Assembly: GCA_032622095.1 (NCBI GenBank) | Contig: CP136064.1 | Span: 1,052,001 to 1,116,000 of the forward strand | DNA length: 64,000 nucleotides | DNA from: Siphonodentalium dalli | Lineage: Eukaryota > Mollusca > Scaphopoda > Gadilida > Siphonodentaliidae | Direction: 5' to 3' | Part shown: positions 36,111 through 50,500 of the stretch, in pieces | How positions within the stretch are numbered: position 1 is the first letter of the stretch | Layout: the number at the start of each line of letters is the position of its first letter | The notes under the pieces: model-generated | The model's database searches: none | Told to the model about the DNA's origin: nothing | What the model saw: only the letters and a program-made list of their open reading frames with translations | Translations under genes and position numbers: made by a program

Positions 36111-38170
36111 ATGGTGGAGTACGGTTGGATATTTTCAATTTGGCGCATGTTTCTCCATACCGCGCCATGTCAAATCTGGCCCTATCCGAATCGGGTTGTC
36201 ATTTACAATGACTGCAGAAAATAAATATCTTCATGTTGGAATGCAAATGTATGTTTAAAGGAACAGATGTATCTCTACTTAAAGGGACATAAGTAACACA
36301 GTCACCAACTTAAAGAGGTGTCTGATTTAGACTGGTTACATGGTGGAATACGTTTGGATATTTTCTATTTGGCGCATGTTTCTCCATACCGCGCCATGTC
36401 AAATCTGGCCATATCCGAATCGGGTTGTCATTTACAATGACTACAGAAAATAAATATCTTCATGTTGGAATGCAAATGTATGTTTAAAGGAACAGATGTA
36501 TCTCAACTTAAAGGGACATAAGTAACACAGTCACCAACTTTAAGGGGTATCTGCTATAGACTGGTTCCATGGTGGAGTATGGTTGGATATTTTCTATTTG
36601 GCACATGTTTCTCCATACCGCGCCATGTCAAATCTGGCCATATCCGAATCGGGTTGTCATTTACAATGACTACAGAAAATAAATATCTTCATGTTGGAAT
36701 GCAAATGTATGTTTAAAGGAACAGATGTATCTCAACTTAAAGGGACATAAGTAACACAGTCACCAACTTTAAGGGGTATCTGCTATAGACTGGTTCCATG
36801 GTGGAGTACGGTTGGATATTTACTATTTGGCGCATGTTTCTCCATACCGCGCCATGTCAAATCTGGCCATATCCGAATCGGGTTGTCATTTACAATGACT
36901 ACAGAAAATATATATCTTCATGTTGGAATGCAAATGTATGTTTAAAGGAACAGATGTATCTCAACTTAAAGGGACATAAGTAACACCGTCACCAACTTTA
37001 AGGGGTATCTGCTAAGACTGGTTCCATGGTGGAGTACTGTTGTATATTTTCAATTTGGCGCATGTTTTTCCATACCGCGCCATGTCAAATCTGGCCATAT
37101 CCGAATCGGGTTGTCATTTACAATGACTACAGAAAATAAATATCTTCATGTTGGAATGCAAATGTATGTTTAAAGGAACAGATGTATCTCAACTTAAAGG
37201 GACATAAGTAACACAGTCACCAACTTAAAGGGGTATCTGCTATAGACTGGTTCCATGGTGGAGTACGGTTGGATATTTTCAATTTGGCGCATGTTTCTCC
37301 ATACCGCGCCATGTCAAATCTGGCCCTATCCGAATCGGGTTGTCATTTACAATGACTGCAGAAAATAAATATCTTCATGTTGGAATGCAAATGTATGTTT
37401 AAAGGAACAGATGTATCTCAACTTAAAGGGACATAAGTAACACAGTCACCAACTTAAAGAGGTGTCTGATTTAGACTGGTTACATGGTGGAATACGGTTG
37501 GATATTTTCTATTTGGCGCATGTTTCTACATACCGCGCCATGTCAAATCTGGCCATATCCGAATCGGGTTGTCATTTACAATGACTACAGAAAATAAATA
37601 TCTTCATGTTGGAATGCAAATGTATGTTTAAAGGAACAGATGTATCTCAACTTAAAGGGACATAAGTAACACAGTCACCAACTTTAAGGGGTATCTGCTA
37701 TAGACTGGTTCCATGGTGGAGTACGGTTGGATATTTTCTATTTGGCACATGTTTCTCCATACCGCGCCATGTCAAATCTGGCCATATCCGAATCGGGTTG
37801 TCATTTACAATGACTACAGAAAATAAATATCTTCATGTTGGAATGCAAATGTATGTTTAAAGGAACAGATGTATCTCAACTTAAAGGGACATAAGTAACA
37901 CAGTCACCAACTTTAAGGGGTATCTGCTATAGACTGGTTCCATGGTGGAGTACGGTTGGATATTTTCAATTTGGCGCATGTTTCTCCATACCGCGCCATG
38001 TCAAATCTGGCCATATCCGAATCGGGTTGTCATTTACAATGACTGCAGAAAATATATATCTTCATGGTGGCTGCAAATATATGTTTAAAGGAACAGATGT
38101 ATCTCAACTTAAAGGGACATAAGTAACACAGTCACCAACTTAAAGGGGTATCTGCTATAGACTGGTTCCA
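34050..38170 (+). repeat. 9-monomer tandem duplication (2 x 2,059 bp)
   Basis: 34050-36109 is repeated at 36110-38168. TCTCTACTT lies at 34212/36271, the private ACGTTTGG at 34292/36351, AGTATGG at 34518/36577, TTACTATTTGG units at 34732/36791, TTTCTACATA at 35464/37523 and GGTGGCTGC at 36005/38064. ACGTTTGG occurs only in these two places, so the duplication is young. One difference is AAATATAT in the unit at 35189, where the second copy has AAATAAAT. Confidence 0.85.
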
Positions 38171-38391
38171 TGGTGGAGTACGGTTGAATATTTTCAATTT
38201 GGCGCATGTTTCTCCATACCGCGCCATGTCAAATCTGGCCCTATCCGAATCGGGTTGTCATTTACAATGACTGCAGAAAATATATATCTTCATGGTGGAA
38301 TGCAAATGTATGTTTAAAGGAACAGATGTATCTCAACTTAAAGGGACATAAGTAACACAGTCACAAACTTTAAGGGGTATCTGCTATAGAC

Positions 38392-39993
38392 TGGTTCCAT
38401 GGTGGAGTACGGTTAGATATTTTCAATTTGGAGCATGTTTCTCCATACCGCGCCATGTCAAATCTGGCCATATCCGAATCGGGTTGTCATTTACAATGAC
38501 TGCAGAAAATATATATCTTCATGTTGGAATGCAAATGAATGTTTAAAGGAACAGATGTATCTCAACTTAAAGGGACATAAGTAACACCGTCACCAACTTT
38601 AAGGGGTATCTGCTATAGACTGGTTACATGGTGGAGTACGGTTGGATATTTTCAATTTTGCGCATGTTTCTCCATACCGCGCCATGTAAAATCTGGCCAT
38701 ATCCGAATCGGGTTATCATTTACAATGACTGCAGAAAATAAATATCTTCATGTTGGAATGCAAATGTATGTTTAAAGGAACAGATGTATCTCAACTTAAA
38801 GGGACATAAGTAACACAGTCACCAACTTTAAGGGGTATCTGCTATAGACTGGTTCCATGGTGGAGTACGGTTGGATATTTACTATTTGGCGCATGTTTCT
38901 CCATACCGCGCCATGTCAAATCTGGCCATATCCGAATCGGGTTGTCATTTACAATGACTACAGAAAATATATATCTTCATGTTGGAATGCAAATGTATGT
39001 TTAAAGGAACAGATGTATCTCAACTTAAAGGGACATAAGTAACACCGTCACCAACTTTAAGGGGTATCTGCTAAGACTGGTTCCATGGTGGAGTACTGTT
39101 GTATATTTTCAATTTGGCGCATGTTTTTCCATACCGCGCCATGTCAAATCTGGCCATATCCGAATCGGGTTGTCATTTACAATGACTACAGAAAATAAAT
39201 ATCTTCATGTTGGAATGCAAATGTATGTTTAAAGGAACAGATGTATCTCAACTTAAAGGGACATAAGTAACACAGTCACCAACTTAAAGGGGTATCTGCT
39301 ATAGACTGGTTCCATGGTGGAGTACGGTTGGATATTTTCAATTTGGCGCATGTTTCTCCATACCGCGCCATGTCAAATCTGGCCCTATCTGAATCGGGTT
39401 GTCATTTACAATGACTGCAGAAAATAAATATCTTCATGTTGGAATGCAAATGTATGTTTAAAGGAACAGATGTATCTCAACTTAAAGGGACATAAGTAAC
39501 ACAGTCACCAACTTAAAGAGGTGTCTGAATTAGACTGGTTACATGGTGGAATACGGTTGGATATTTTCTATTTGGCGCATGTTTCTCCATACCGCGCCAT
39601 GTCAAATCTGGCCATATCCGAATCGGGTTGTCATTTACAATGACTACAGAAAATAAATATCTTCATGTTGGAATGCAAATGTATGTTTAAAGGAACAGAT
39701 GTATCTCAACTTAAAGGGACATAAGTAACACAGTCACCAACTTTAAGGGGTATCTGCTATAGACTGGTTCCATGGTGGAGTATGGTTGGATATTTTCTAT
39801 TTGGCACATGTTTCTCCATACCGCGCCATGTCAAATCTGGCCATATCCGAATCGGGTTGTCATTTACAATGACTACAGAAAATAAATATCTTCATGTTGG
39901 AATGCAAATGTATGTTTAAAGGAACAGATGTATCTCAACTTAAAGGGACATAAGTAACACAGTCACCAACTTTAAGGGGTATCTGCTATAGAC
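38392..39993 (+). repeat. Seven-monomer stretch led by a GGTTAGAT/AGCATG unit
   Basis: The leading AGCATG unit has GGTTAGAT (38411) instead of GGTTGGAT, which puts a TAG in the 61-codon frame. The same GGTTAGAT/AGCATG unit appears at 51686 (offset 13,275 bp) and 59922 (a further 8,236 bp). TCACAAACTT (near 38371) and CTATCTGAATC (near 39384) are private to this copy. Confidence 0.75.
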
Positions 39994-42900
39994 TGGTTCC
40001 ATGGTGGAGTACGGTTGGATATTTACTATTTGGCGAATGTTTCTCCATACCGCGCCATGTCAAATCTGGCCATATCCGAATCGGGTTGTCATTTACAATG
40101 ACTACAGAAAATATATATCTTCATGTTGGAATGCAAATGTATGTTTAAAGGAACAGATGTATCTCAACTTAAAGGGACATAAGTAACACCGTCACCAACT
40201 TTAAGGGGTATCTGCTAAGACTGGTTCCATGGTGGAGTACGGTTGGATATTTTCAATTTGGCGCATGTTTCTCCATACCGCGCTATGTCAAATCTGGCCC
40301 TATCCGAATCGGGTTGTCATTTACAATGACTGCACAAAATATATATCTTCATGGTGGAATGCAAATGTATGTTTAAAGGAACAGATGTATCTCAACTTAA
40401 AGGGACATAAGTAACACAGTCACCAACTTTAAGGGGTATCTGCTATAGACTGGTTCCATGGTGGAGTACGGTTGGATATTTTCAATTTGGCGCATGTTTC
40501 TCCATACCGCGCCATGTCAAATCTGGCCATATCCGAATCGGGTTGTCATTTACAATGACTGCAGAAAATATATATCTTCATGTTGGAATGCAAATGAATG
40601 TTTAAAGGAACAGATGTATCTCAACTTAAAGGGACATAAGTAACACCGTCACCAACTTTAAGGGGTATCTGCTATAGACTGGTTACATGGTGGAGTACGG
40701 TTGGATATTTTCAATTTTGCGCATGTTTCTCCATACCGCGCCATGTAAAATCTGGCCATATCCGAATCGGGTTGTCATTTACAATGACTGCAGAAAATAA
40801 ATATCTTCATGTTGGAATGCAAATGTATGTTTAAAGGAACAGATGTATCTCAACTTAAAGGGACATAAGTAACACAGTCACCAACTTTAAGGGGTATCTG
40901 CTATAGACTGGTTCCATGGTGGAGTACGGTTGGATATTTACTATTTGGCGCATTTTTCTCCATACCGCGCCATGTCAAATCTGGCCATATCCGAATCGGG
41001 TTGTCATTTACAATGACTACAGAAAATATATATCTTCATGTTGGAATGCAAATGTATGTTTAAAGGAACAGATGTATCTCAACTTAAAGGGACATAAGTA
41101 ACACCGTCACCAACTTTAAGGGGTATCTGCTAAGACTGGTTCCATGGTGGAGTACTGTTGTATATTTTCAATTTGGCGCATGTTTTTCCATACCGCGCCA
41201 TGTCAAATCTGGCCATATCCGAATCGGGTTGTCATTTACAATGACTACAGAAAATAAATATCTTCATGTTGGAATGCAAATGTATGTTTAAAGGAACAGA
41301 TGTATCTCAACTTAAAGGGACATAAGTAACACAGTCACCAACTTTAAGGGGTATCTGCTATAGACTGGTTACATGGTGGAGTACGGTTGGATATTTTCAA
41401 TTTTGCGCATGTTTCTCCATACCGCGCCATGTCAAATCTGGCCATATCCGAATCGGGTTGTCATTTACAATGACTGCAGAAAATAAATATCTTCATGTTG
41501 GAATGCAAATGTATGTTTAAAGGAACAGATGTATCTCAACTTAAAGGGACATAAGTAACACAGTCACCAACTTAAAGAGGTGTCTGATTTAGACTGGTTC
41601 CATGGTGGAGTACGGTTGGATATTTTCTATTTGGCGCATGTTTCTCCATACCGCGCCATGTCAAATCTGGCCATATCCGAATCGGGTTGTCATTTACAAT
41701 GACTACAGAAAATAAATATCTTCATGTTGGAATGCAAATGTATGTTTAAAGAAACAGATGTATCTCAACTTAAAGGGACATAAGTAACACAGTCACCAAC
41801 TTTAAGGGGTATCTGCTATAGACTGGTTCCATGGTGGAGTACTGTTGGATATTTTCAATTTGGCGCATGTTTCTCCATACCGCGCCATGTCAAATCTGGC
41901 CATATCCGAATCGGGTTGTCATTTACAATGACTACAGAAAATAAATATATTCATGTTGGAATGCAAATGTATGTTTAAAGGAACACATGTATCTCAACTT
42001 AAAGGGACATAAGTAACACAGTCACCAACTTTAAGGGGTATCTGCTATAGACTGGTTCCATGGTGGAGTACGGTTGGATATTTTCAATTTGGCGCATGTT
42101 TTTCCATACCGCGCCATGTCAAATCTGGCCATATCCGAATCGGGTTGTCATTTACAATGACTACAGAAAATAAATATCTTCATGTTGGAAAGCAAATGTA
42201 TGTTTAAAGGAACAGATGTATCTCAACTTAAAGGGACATAAGTAACACAGTCACCAACTTAAAGGGGTATCTGCTATAGACTGGTTCCATGGTGGAGTAC
42301 GGCTGGATATTTTCAATTTGGCGCATGTTTCTCCATACCGCGCCATGTCAAATCTGGCCATATCCGAATCGAGTTGTCATTTACAATGACTGCAGAAAAT
42401 ATATATCTTCATGTTGGAATGCAAATGTATGTTTAAAGGAACAGATGTATCTCAACTTAAAGGGACATAAGTAACACAGTCACCAACTTTAAGGGGTATC
42501 TGCTATAGACTGGTTCCATGGTGGAGTACGGTTGGATATTTTCAATTTGGCGCATGTTTTTCCATACCGCGCCATGTCAAATCTGGCCATATCCGAATCG
42601 GGTTGTCATTTACAATGACTACAGAAAATAAATATCTTCATGTTGGAAAGCAAATGTATGTTTAAAGGAACAGATGTATCTCAACTTAAAGGGACATAAG
42701 TAACACAGTCACCAACTTAAAGGGGTATCTGCTATAGACTGGTTCCATGGTGGAGTACGGCTGGATATTTTCAATTTGGCGCATGTTTCTCCATACCGCG
42801 CCATGTCAAATCTGGCCATATCCGAATCGGGTTGTCATTTACAATGACTGCAGAAAATATATATCTTCATGTTGGAATGCAAATGTATGTTTAAAGGAAC

Positions 42901-44342
42901 AGATGTATCTCAACTTAAAGGGACATAAGTAACACAGTCACCAACTTTAAGGGGTATCTGCTATAGACTGGTTACATGGTGGAGTACGGTTGGATATTTT
43001 CAATTTTGCGCATGTTTCTCCATACCGCGCCATGTCAAATCTGGCCATATCCGAATCGGGTTGTCATTTACAATGACTGCAGAAAATAAATATCTTCATG
43101 TTGGAATGCAAATGTATGTTTAAAGGAACAGATGTATCTCAACTTAAAGGGACATAAGTAACACAGTCACCAACTTAAAGAGGTGTCTGATTTAGACTGG
43201 TTCCATGGTGGAGTACGGTTGGATATTTTCTATTTGGCGCATGTTTCTCCATACCGCGCCATGTCAAATATGGCCATATCCGAATCGGGTTGTCATTTAC
43301 AATGACTACAGAAAATAAATATCTTCATGTTGGAATGCAAATGTATGTTTAAAGAAACAGATGTATCTCAACTTAAAGGGACATAAGTAACACAGTCACC
43401 AACTTTAAGGGGTATCTGCTATAGACTGGTTCCATGGTGGAGTACTGTTGGATATTTTCAATTTGGCGCATGTTTCTCCATACCGCGCCATGTCAAATCT
43501 GGCCATATCCGAATCGGGTAGTCATTTACAATGACTACAGAAAATAAATATCTTCATGTTGGAATGCAAATGTATGTTTAAAGGAACACATGTATCTCAA
43601 CTTAAAGGGACATAAGTAACACAGTCACCAACTTTAAGGGGTATCTGCTATAGACTGGTTCCATGGTGGAGTACGGTTGGATATTTTCAATTTGGCGCTT
43701 GTTTCTCCATACCGCGCCATGTCAAATCTGGCCATATCCGAATCGGGTTGTCATTTACAATGACTGCAGAAAATATATATCTTCATGGTGGAATGCAAAT
43801 GTATGTTTAAAGGAACAGATGTATCTCAACTTAAAGGGACATAAGTAACACAGTCACCAACTTTAAGGGGTATCTGCTATAGACTGGTTTCATGGTGGAG
43901 TACGGTTGGATATTTTCAATTTGGCGCATGTTTCTCCATACCGCGCCATGTCAAATCTGGCCATATCCGAATCGGGTTGTCATTTACAATGACTGCAGAA
44001 AATATATATCTTCATCTTGGAATGCAAATGTATGTTTAAAGGAACAGATGTATCTCAACTTAAAGGGACATAAGTAACACAGTCACCAACTTTAAGGGGT
44101 ATCTGCTATAGACTGGTTCCATGGTGGAGTACGGTTGGATATTTTCTATTTGGCGCATGTTTCTCCATACCGCGCCATGTCAAATCTGGCCATATCCGAA
44201 TCGGGTTGTCATTTACAATGACTGCAGAAAATAAATATCTTCATGTTGGAATGCAAATGTATGTTTAAAGGAACAGATGTATCTCAACTTAAAGGGACAT
44301 AAGTAACACAGTCACCAACTTTAAGGGGTATCTGCTATAGAC
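39994..44342 (+). repeat. 19-monomer higher-order repeat (4,349 bp)
   Basis: It begins with the GGCGAATG/TTACTATTTGG unit, then CGCTATG/TGCACAAAAT (40222), GAATGTTT (40451), TTTTGCGC, GCGCATTTTT (40909), ACTGTTGTAT, TTTTGCGC, the GATTTAG unit, AAAGAAAC, ACTGTTGG, GGAAAGCAAATG units (near 42188 and 42647), GGCTGGAT (42303, 42761), CAAATATGG (43266), GGGTAGTC (43516) and GGCGCTTG (43693). The next copy starts at 44343. Confidence 0.75.
42053..42968 (+). repeat. Local two-monomer duplication (2 x 458 bp)
   Basis: The pair 'TTTTTCC + GGAAAGCAAATG' unit followed by 'GGCTGGAT' unit occurs twice in succession; the GGCTGGAT units start 458 bp apart (42282 and 42740). Elsewhere (near 46173-46631, 47318-47776 and at the window end) the GGCTGGAT unit occurs singly. 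The first copy has a private CGAGTTG (near 42370). Confidence 0.75.
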
Positions 44343-47300
44343 TGGTTCCATGGTGGAGTACGGTTGGATATTTACTATTTGGCGAATGTTTCTCCATACC
44401 GCGCCATGTCAAATCTGGCCATATCCGAATCGGGTTGTCATTTACAATGACTACAGAAAATATATATCTTCATGTTGGAATGCAAATGTATGTTTAAAGG
44501 AACAGATGTATCTCAACTTAAAGGGACATAAGTAACACCGTCACCAACTTTAAGGGGTATCTGCTAAGACTGGTTCCATGGTGGAGTACGGTTGGATATT
44601 TTCAATTTGGCGCATGTTTCTCCATACCGCGCTATGTCAAATCTGGCCCTATCCGAATCGGGTTGTCATTTACAATGACTGCACAAAATATATATCTTCA
44701 TGGTGGAATGCAAATGTATGTTTAAAGGAACAGATGTATCTCAACTTAAAGGGACATAAGTAACACAGTCACCAACTTTAAGGGGTATCTGCTATAGACT
44801 GGTTCCATGGTGGAGTACGGTTGGATATTTTCAATTTGGCGCATGTTTCTCCATACCGCGCCATGTCAAATCTGGCCATATCCGAATCGGGTTGTCATTT
44901 ACAATGACTGCAGAAAATATATATCTTCATGTTGGAATGCAAATGAATGTTTAAAGGAACAGATGTATCTCAACTTAAAGGGACATAAGTAACACCGTCA
45001 CCAACTTTAAGGGGTATCTGCTATAGACTGGTTACATGGTGGAGTACGGTTGGATATTTTCAATTTTGCGCATGTTTCTCCATACCGCGCCATGTAAAAT
45101 CTGGCCATATCCGAATCGGGTTGTCATTTACAATGACTGCAGAAAATAAATATCTTCATGTTGGAATGCAAATGTATGTTTAAAGGAACAGATGTATCTC
45201 AACTTAAAGGGACATAAGTAACACAGTCACCAACTTTAAGGGGTATCTGCTATAGACTGGTTCCATGGTGGAGTACGGTTGGATATTTACTATTTGGCGC
45301 ATTTTTCTCCATACCGCGCCATGTCAAATCTGGCCATATCCGAATCGGGTTGTCATTTACAATGACTACAGAAAATATATATCTTCATGTTGGAATGCAA
45401 ATGTATGTTTAAAGGAACAGATGTATCTCAACTTAAAGGGACATAAGTAACACCGTCACCAACTTTAAGGGGTATCTGCTAAGACTGGTTCCATGGTGGA
45501 GTACTGTTGTATATTTTCAATTTGGCGCATGTTTTTCCATACCGCGCCATGTCAAATCTGGCCATATCCGAATCGGGTTGTCATTTACAATGACTACAGA
45601 AAATAAATATCTTCATGTTGGAATGCAAATGTATGTTTAAAGGAACAGATGTATCTCAACTTAAAGGGACATAAGTAACACAGTCACCAACTTTAAGGGG
45701 TATCTGCTATAGACTGGTTACATGGTGGAGTACGGTTGGATATTTTCAATTTTGCGCATGTTTCTCCATACCGCGCCATGTCAAATCTGGCCATATCCGA
45801 ATCGGGTTGTCATTTACAATGACTGCAGAAAATAAATATCTTCATGTTGGAATGCAAATGTATGTTTAAAGGAACAGATGTATCTCAACTTAAAGGGACA
45901 TAAGTAACACAGTCACCAACTTAAAGAGGTGTCTGATTTAGACTGGTTCCATGGTGGAGTACGGTTGGATATTTTCTATTTGGCGCATGTTTCTCCATAC
46001 CGCGCCATGTCAAATCTGGCCATATCCGAATCGGGTTGTCATTTACAATGACTACAGAAAATAAATATCTTCATGTTGGAATGCAAATGTATGTTTAAAG
46101 AAACAGATGTATCTCAACTTAAAGGGACATAAGTAACACAGTCACCAACTTTAAGGGGTATCTGCTATAGACTGGTTCCATGGTGGAGTACTGTTGGATA
46201 TTTTCAATTTGGCGCATGTTTCTCCATACCGCGCCATGTCAAATCTGGCCATATCCGAATCGGGTTGTCATTTACAATGACTACAGAAAATAAATATCTT
46301 CATGTTGGAAAGCAAATGTATGTTTAAAGGAACAGATGTATCTCAACTTAAAGGGACATAAGTAACACAGTCACCAACTTAAAGGGGTATCTGCTATAGA
46401 CTGGTTCCATGGTGGAGTACGGCTGGATATTTTCAATTTGGCGCATGTTTCTCCATACCGCGCCATGTCAAATCTGGCCATATCCGAATCGGGTTGTCAT
46501 TTACAATGACTGCAGAAAATATATATCTTCATGTTGGAATGCAAATGTATGTTTAAAGGAACAGATGTATCTCAACTTAAAGGGACATAAGTAACACAGT
46601 CACCAACTTTAAGGGGTATCTGCTATAGACTGGTTACATGGTGGAGTACGGTTGGATATTTTCAATTTTGCGCATGTTTCTCCATACCGCGCCATGTCAA
46701 ATCTGGCCATATCCGAATCGGGTTGTCATTTACAATGACTGCAGAAAATAAATATCTTCATGTTGGAATGCAAATGTATGTTTAAAGGAACAGATGTATC
46801 TCAACTTAAAGGGACATAAGTAACACAGTCACCAACTTAAAGAGGTGTCTGATTTAGACTGGTTCCATGGTGGAGTACGGTTGGATATTTTCTATTTGGC
46901 GCATGTTTCTCCATACCGCGCCATGTCAAATATGGCCATATCCGAATCGGGTTGTCATTTACAATGACTACAGAAAATAAATATCTTCATGTTGGAATGC
47001 AAATGTATGTTTAAAGAAACAGATGTATCTCAACTTAAAGGGACATAAGTAACACAGTCACCAACTTTAAGGGGTATCTGCTATAGACTGGTTCCATGGT
47101 GGAGTACTGTTGGATATTTTCAATTTGGCGCATGTTTCTCCATACCGCGCCATGTCAAATCTGGCCATATCCGAATCGGGTAGTCATTTACAATGACTAC
47201 AGAAAATAAATATCTTCATGTTGGAATGCAAATGTATGTTTAAAGGAACACATGTATCTCAACTTAAAGGGACATAAGTAACACAGTCACCAACTTTAAG

Positions 47301-48691
47301 GGGTATCTGCTATAGACTGGTTCCATGGTGGAGTACGGTTGGATATTTTCAATTTGGCGCATGTTTTTCCATACCGCGCCATGTCAAATCTGGCCATATC
47401 CGAATCGGGTTGTCATTTACAATGACTACAGAAAATAAATATCTTCATGTTGGAAAGCAAATGTATGTTTAAAGGAACAGATGTATCTCAACTTAAAGGG
47501 ACATAAGTAACACAGTCACCAACTTAAAGGGGTATCTGCTATAGACTGGTTCCATGGTGGAGTACGGCTGGATATTTTCAATTTGGCGCATGTTTCTCCA
47601 TACCGCGCCATGTCAAATCTGGCCATATCCGAATCGGGTTGTCATTTACAATGACTGCAGAAAATATATATCTTCATGTTGGAATGCAAATGTATGTTTA
47701 AAGGAACAGATGTATCTCAACTTAAAGGGACATAAGTAACACAGTCACCAACTTTAAGGGGTATCTGCTATAGACTGGTTACATGGTGGAGTACGGTTGG
47801 ATATTTTCAATTTTGCGCATGTTTCTCCATACCGCGCCATGTCAAATCTGGCCATATCCGAATCGGGTAGTCATTTACAATGACTACAGAAAATAAATAT
47901 CTTCATGTTGGAATGCAAATGTATGTTTAAAGGAACACATGTATCTCAACTTAAAGGGACATAAGTAACACAGTCACCAACTTTAAGGGGTATCTGCTAT
48001 AGACTGGTTCCATGGTGGAGTACGGTTGGATATTTTCAATTTGGCGCATGTTTTTCCATACCGCGCCATGTCAAATCTGGCCATATCCGAATCGGGTTGT
48101 CATTTACAATGACTACAGAAAATAAATATCTTCATGTTGGAAAGCAAATGTATGTTTAAAGGAACAGATGTATCTCAACTTAAAGGGACATAAGTAACAC
48201 AGTCACCAACTTAAAGGGGTATCTGCTATAGACTGGTTCCATGGTGGAGTACGGTTGGATATTTTCAATTTGGCGCATGTTTCTCCATACCGCGCCATGT
48301 CAAATCTGGCCATATCCGAATCGGGTTGTTATTTACAATGACTGCAGAAAATATATATCTTCATGTTGGAATGCAAATGTATGTTTAAAGGAACAGATGT
48401 ATCTCAACTTAAAGGGACATAAGTAACACAGTCACCAACTTAAAGGGGTATCTGCTATAGACTGGTTCCATGGTGGAGTACGGTTGGATATTTTCAATTT
48501 GGCGCATGTTTCTCCCTACCGCGCCATGTCAAATCTGGCCATATCCGAATCGGGTTGTCATTTACAATGACTACAGAAAATAAATATCTTCATGTTGGAA
48601 TGCAAATGTATGTTTAAAGGAACAGATGTATCTCAACTTAAAGGGACATAAGTAACACAGTCACCAACTTTAAGGGGTATCTGCTATAGAC
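44343..48691 (+). repeat. Second copy of the 19-monomer repeat, rearranged
   Basis: It matches 39994 onward at 4,349 bp through the ACTGTTGG unit (46190). It then shifts to an offset of 4,120 bp because one monomer (AACACATG, near 41988) was skipped. Later parts match at 3,661 bp (CAAATATGG 43266/46927) and 5,036 bp (GGCGCTTG unit 43656/48692). The changing offsets within one block show repeated small expansions and contractions. Confidence 0.7.
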
Positions 48692-50500
48692 TGGTTCCAT
48701 GGTGGAGTACGGTTGGATATTTTCAATTTGGCGCTTGTTTCTCCATACCGCGCCATGTCAAATCTGGCCATATCCGAATCGGGTTGTCATTTACAATGAC
48801 TGCAGAAAATATATATCTTCATGGTGGAATGCAAATGTATGTTTAAAGGAACAGATGTATCTCAACTTAAAGGGACATAAGTAACACAGTCACCAACTTT
48901 AAGGGGTATCTGCTATAGACTGGTTCCATGGTGGAGTACGGTTGGATATTTTCTATTTGGCGCATGTTTCTCCATACCGCGCCATGTCAAATCTGGCCAT
49001 ATCCGAATCGGGTTGTCATTTACAATGACTGCAGAAAATAAATATCTTCATGTTGGAATGCAAATGTATGTTTAAAGGAACAGATGTATCTCAACTTAAA
49101 GGGACATAAGTAACACAGTCACCAACTTTAAGGGGTATCTGCTATAGACTGGTTACATGGTGGAGTACGGTTGGATATTTTCAATTTTGCACATGTTTCT
49201 CCATACCGCGCCATGTCAAATCTGGCCATATCCTAATCGGGTTGTCATTTACAATGACTGCAGAAAATAAATATCTTCATGTTAGAATGCAAATGTATGT
49301 TTAAAGGAACAGATGTATCTCAACTTAAAGGGACATAAGTAACACAGTCACCAACTTAAAGAGGTGTCTGATTTAGACTGGTTCCATGGTGGAGTACGGT
49401 TGGATATTTTCTATTTGGCGCATGTTTCTCCATACCGCGCCATGTCAAATCTGGCCATATCCGAATCGGTTTGTCATTTACAATGACTACAGAAAATAAA
49501 TATCTTCATGTTGGAATGCAAATGTATGTTTAAAGAAACAGATGTATCTCAACTTAAAGGGACATAAGTAACACAGTCACCAACTTTAAGGGGTATCTGC
49601 TATAGACTGGTTCCATGGTGGAGTACTGTTGGATATTTCAATTTGGCGCATGTTTCTCCCTACCGCGCCATGTCAAATCTGGCCATATCCGAATCGGGTT
49701 GTCATTTACAATGACTACAGAAAATAAATATCTTCATGGTGGAATGCAAATGTATGTTTAAAGGAACAGATGTATCTCAACTTAAAGGGACATAAGTAAC
49801 ACAGTCACCAACTTTAAGGGGTATCTGCTATAGACTGGTTCCATGGTGGAGTACGGTTGGATATTTTCAATTTGGCGCATGTTTCTCCATACCGCGCCAT
49901 GTCAAATCTGGCCATATCCGAATCGGGTTGTCATTTACAATGACTGCAGAAAATGATTATCTTCATGTTGGAATGCAAATGTATGTTTAAAGGAACAGAT
50001 GTATCTCAACTTAAAGGGACATAAGTAACACAGTCACCAACTTAAAGAGGTGTCTGATTTAGACTGGTTCCATGGTGGAGTACGGTTGGATATTTTCTAT
50101 TTGGCGCATGTTTCTCCATACCGCGCCATGTCAAATCTGGCCATATCCGAATCGGGTTGTCATTTACAATGACTACAGAAAATAAATATCTTCATGTTGG
50201 AATGCAAATGTATGTTTAAAGGAACACATGTATCTCAACTTAAAGGGACATAAGTAACACAGTCACCAACTTTAAGGGGTATCTGCTATAGACTGGTTCC
50301 ATGGTGGAGTACGGTTGGATATTTTCAATTTGGCGCATGTTTTTCCATACCGCGCCATGTCAAATCTGGCCATATCCGAATCGGGTTGTCATTTACAATG
50401 ACTACAGAAAATAAATATCTTCATGTTGGAAAGCAAATGTATGTTTAAAGGAACAGATGTAACTCAACTTAAAGGGACATAAGTAACACAGTCACCAACT
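48692..50500 (+). repeat. More diverged stretch of monomers
   Basis: About eight monomers with an unusual number of private changes: TTTTGCACATG (near 49186), TCCTAATCGG (49231), GTTAGAATGC (49281), AATCGGTTTG (49465), a 1-bp loss giving GGATATTTCAATTT (49631), AAATGATTATC (49952) and GATGTAACTC (50456). Few of these occur elsewhere in the window. Inference: this segment escaped recent copying, or sits at the edge between separately expanding blocks. Confidence 0.65.
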
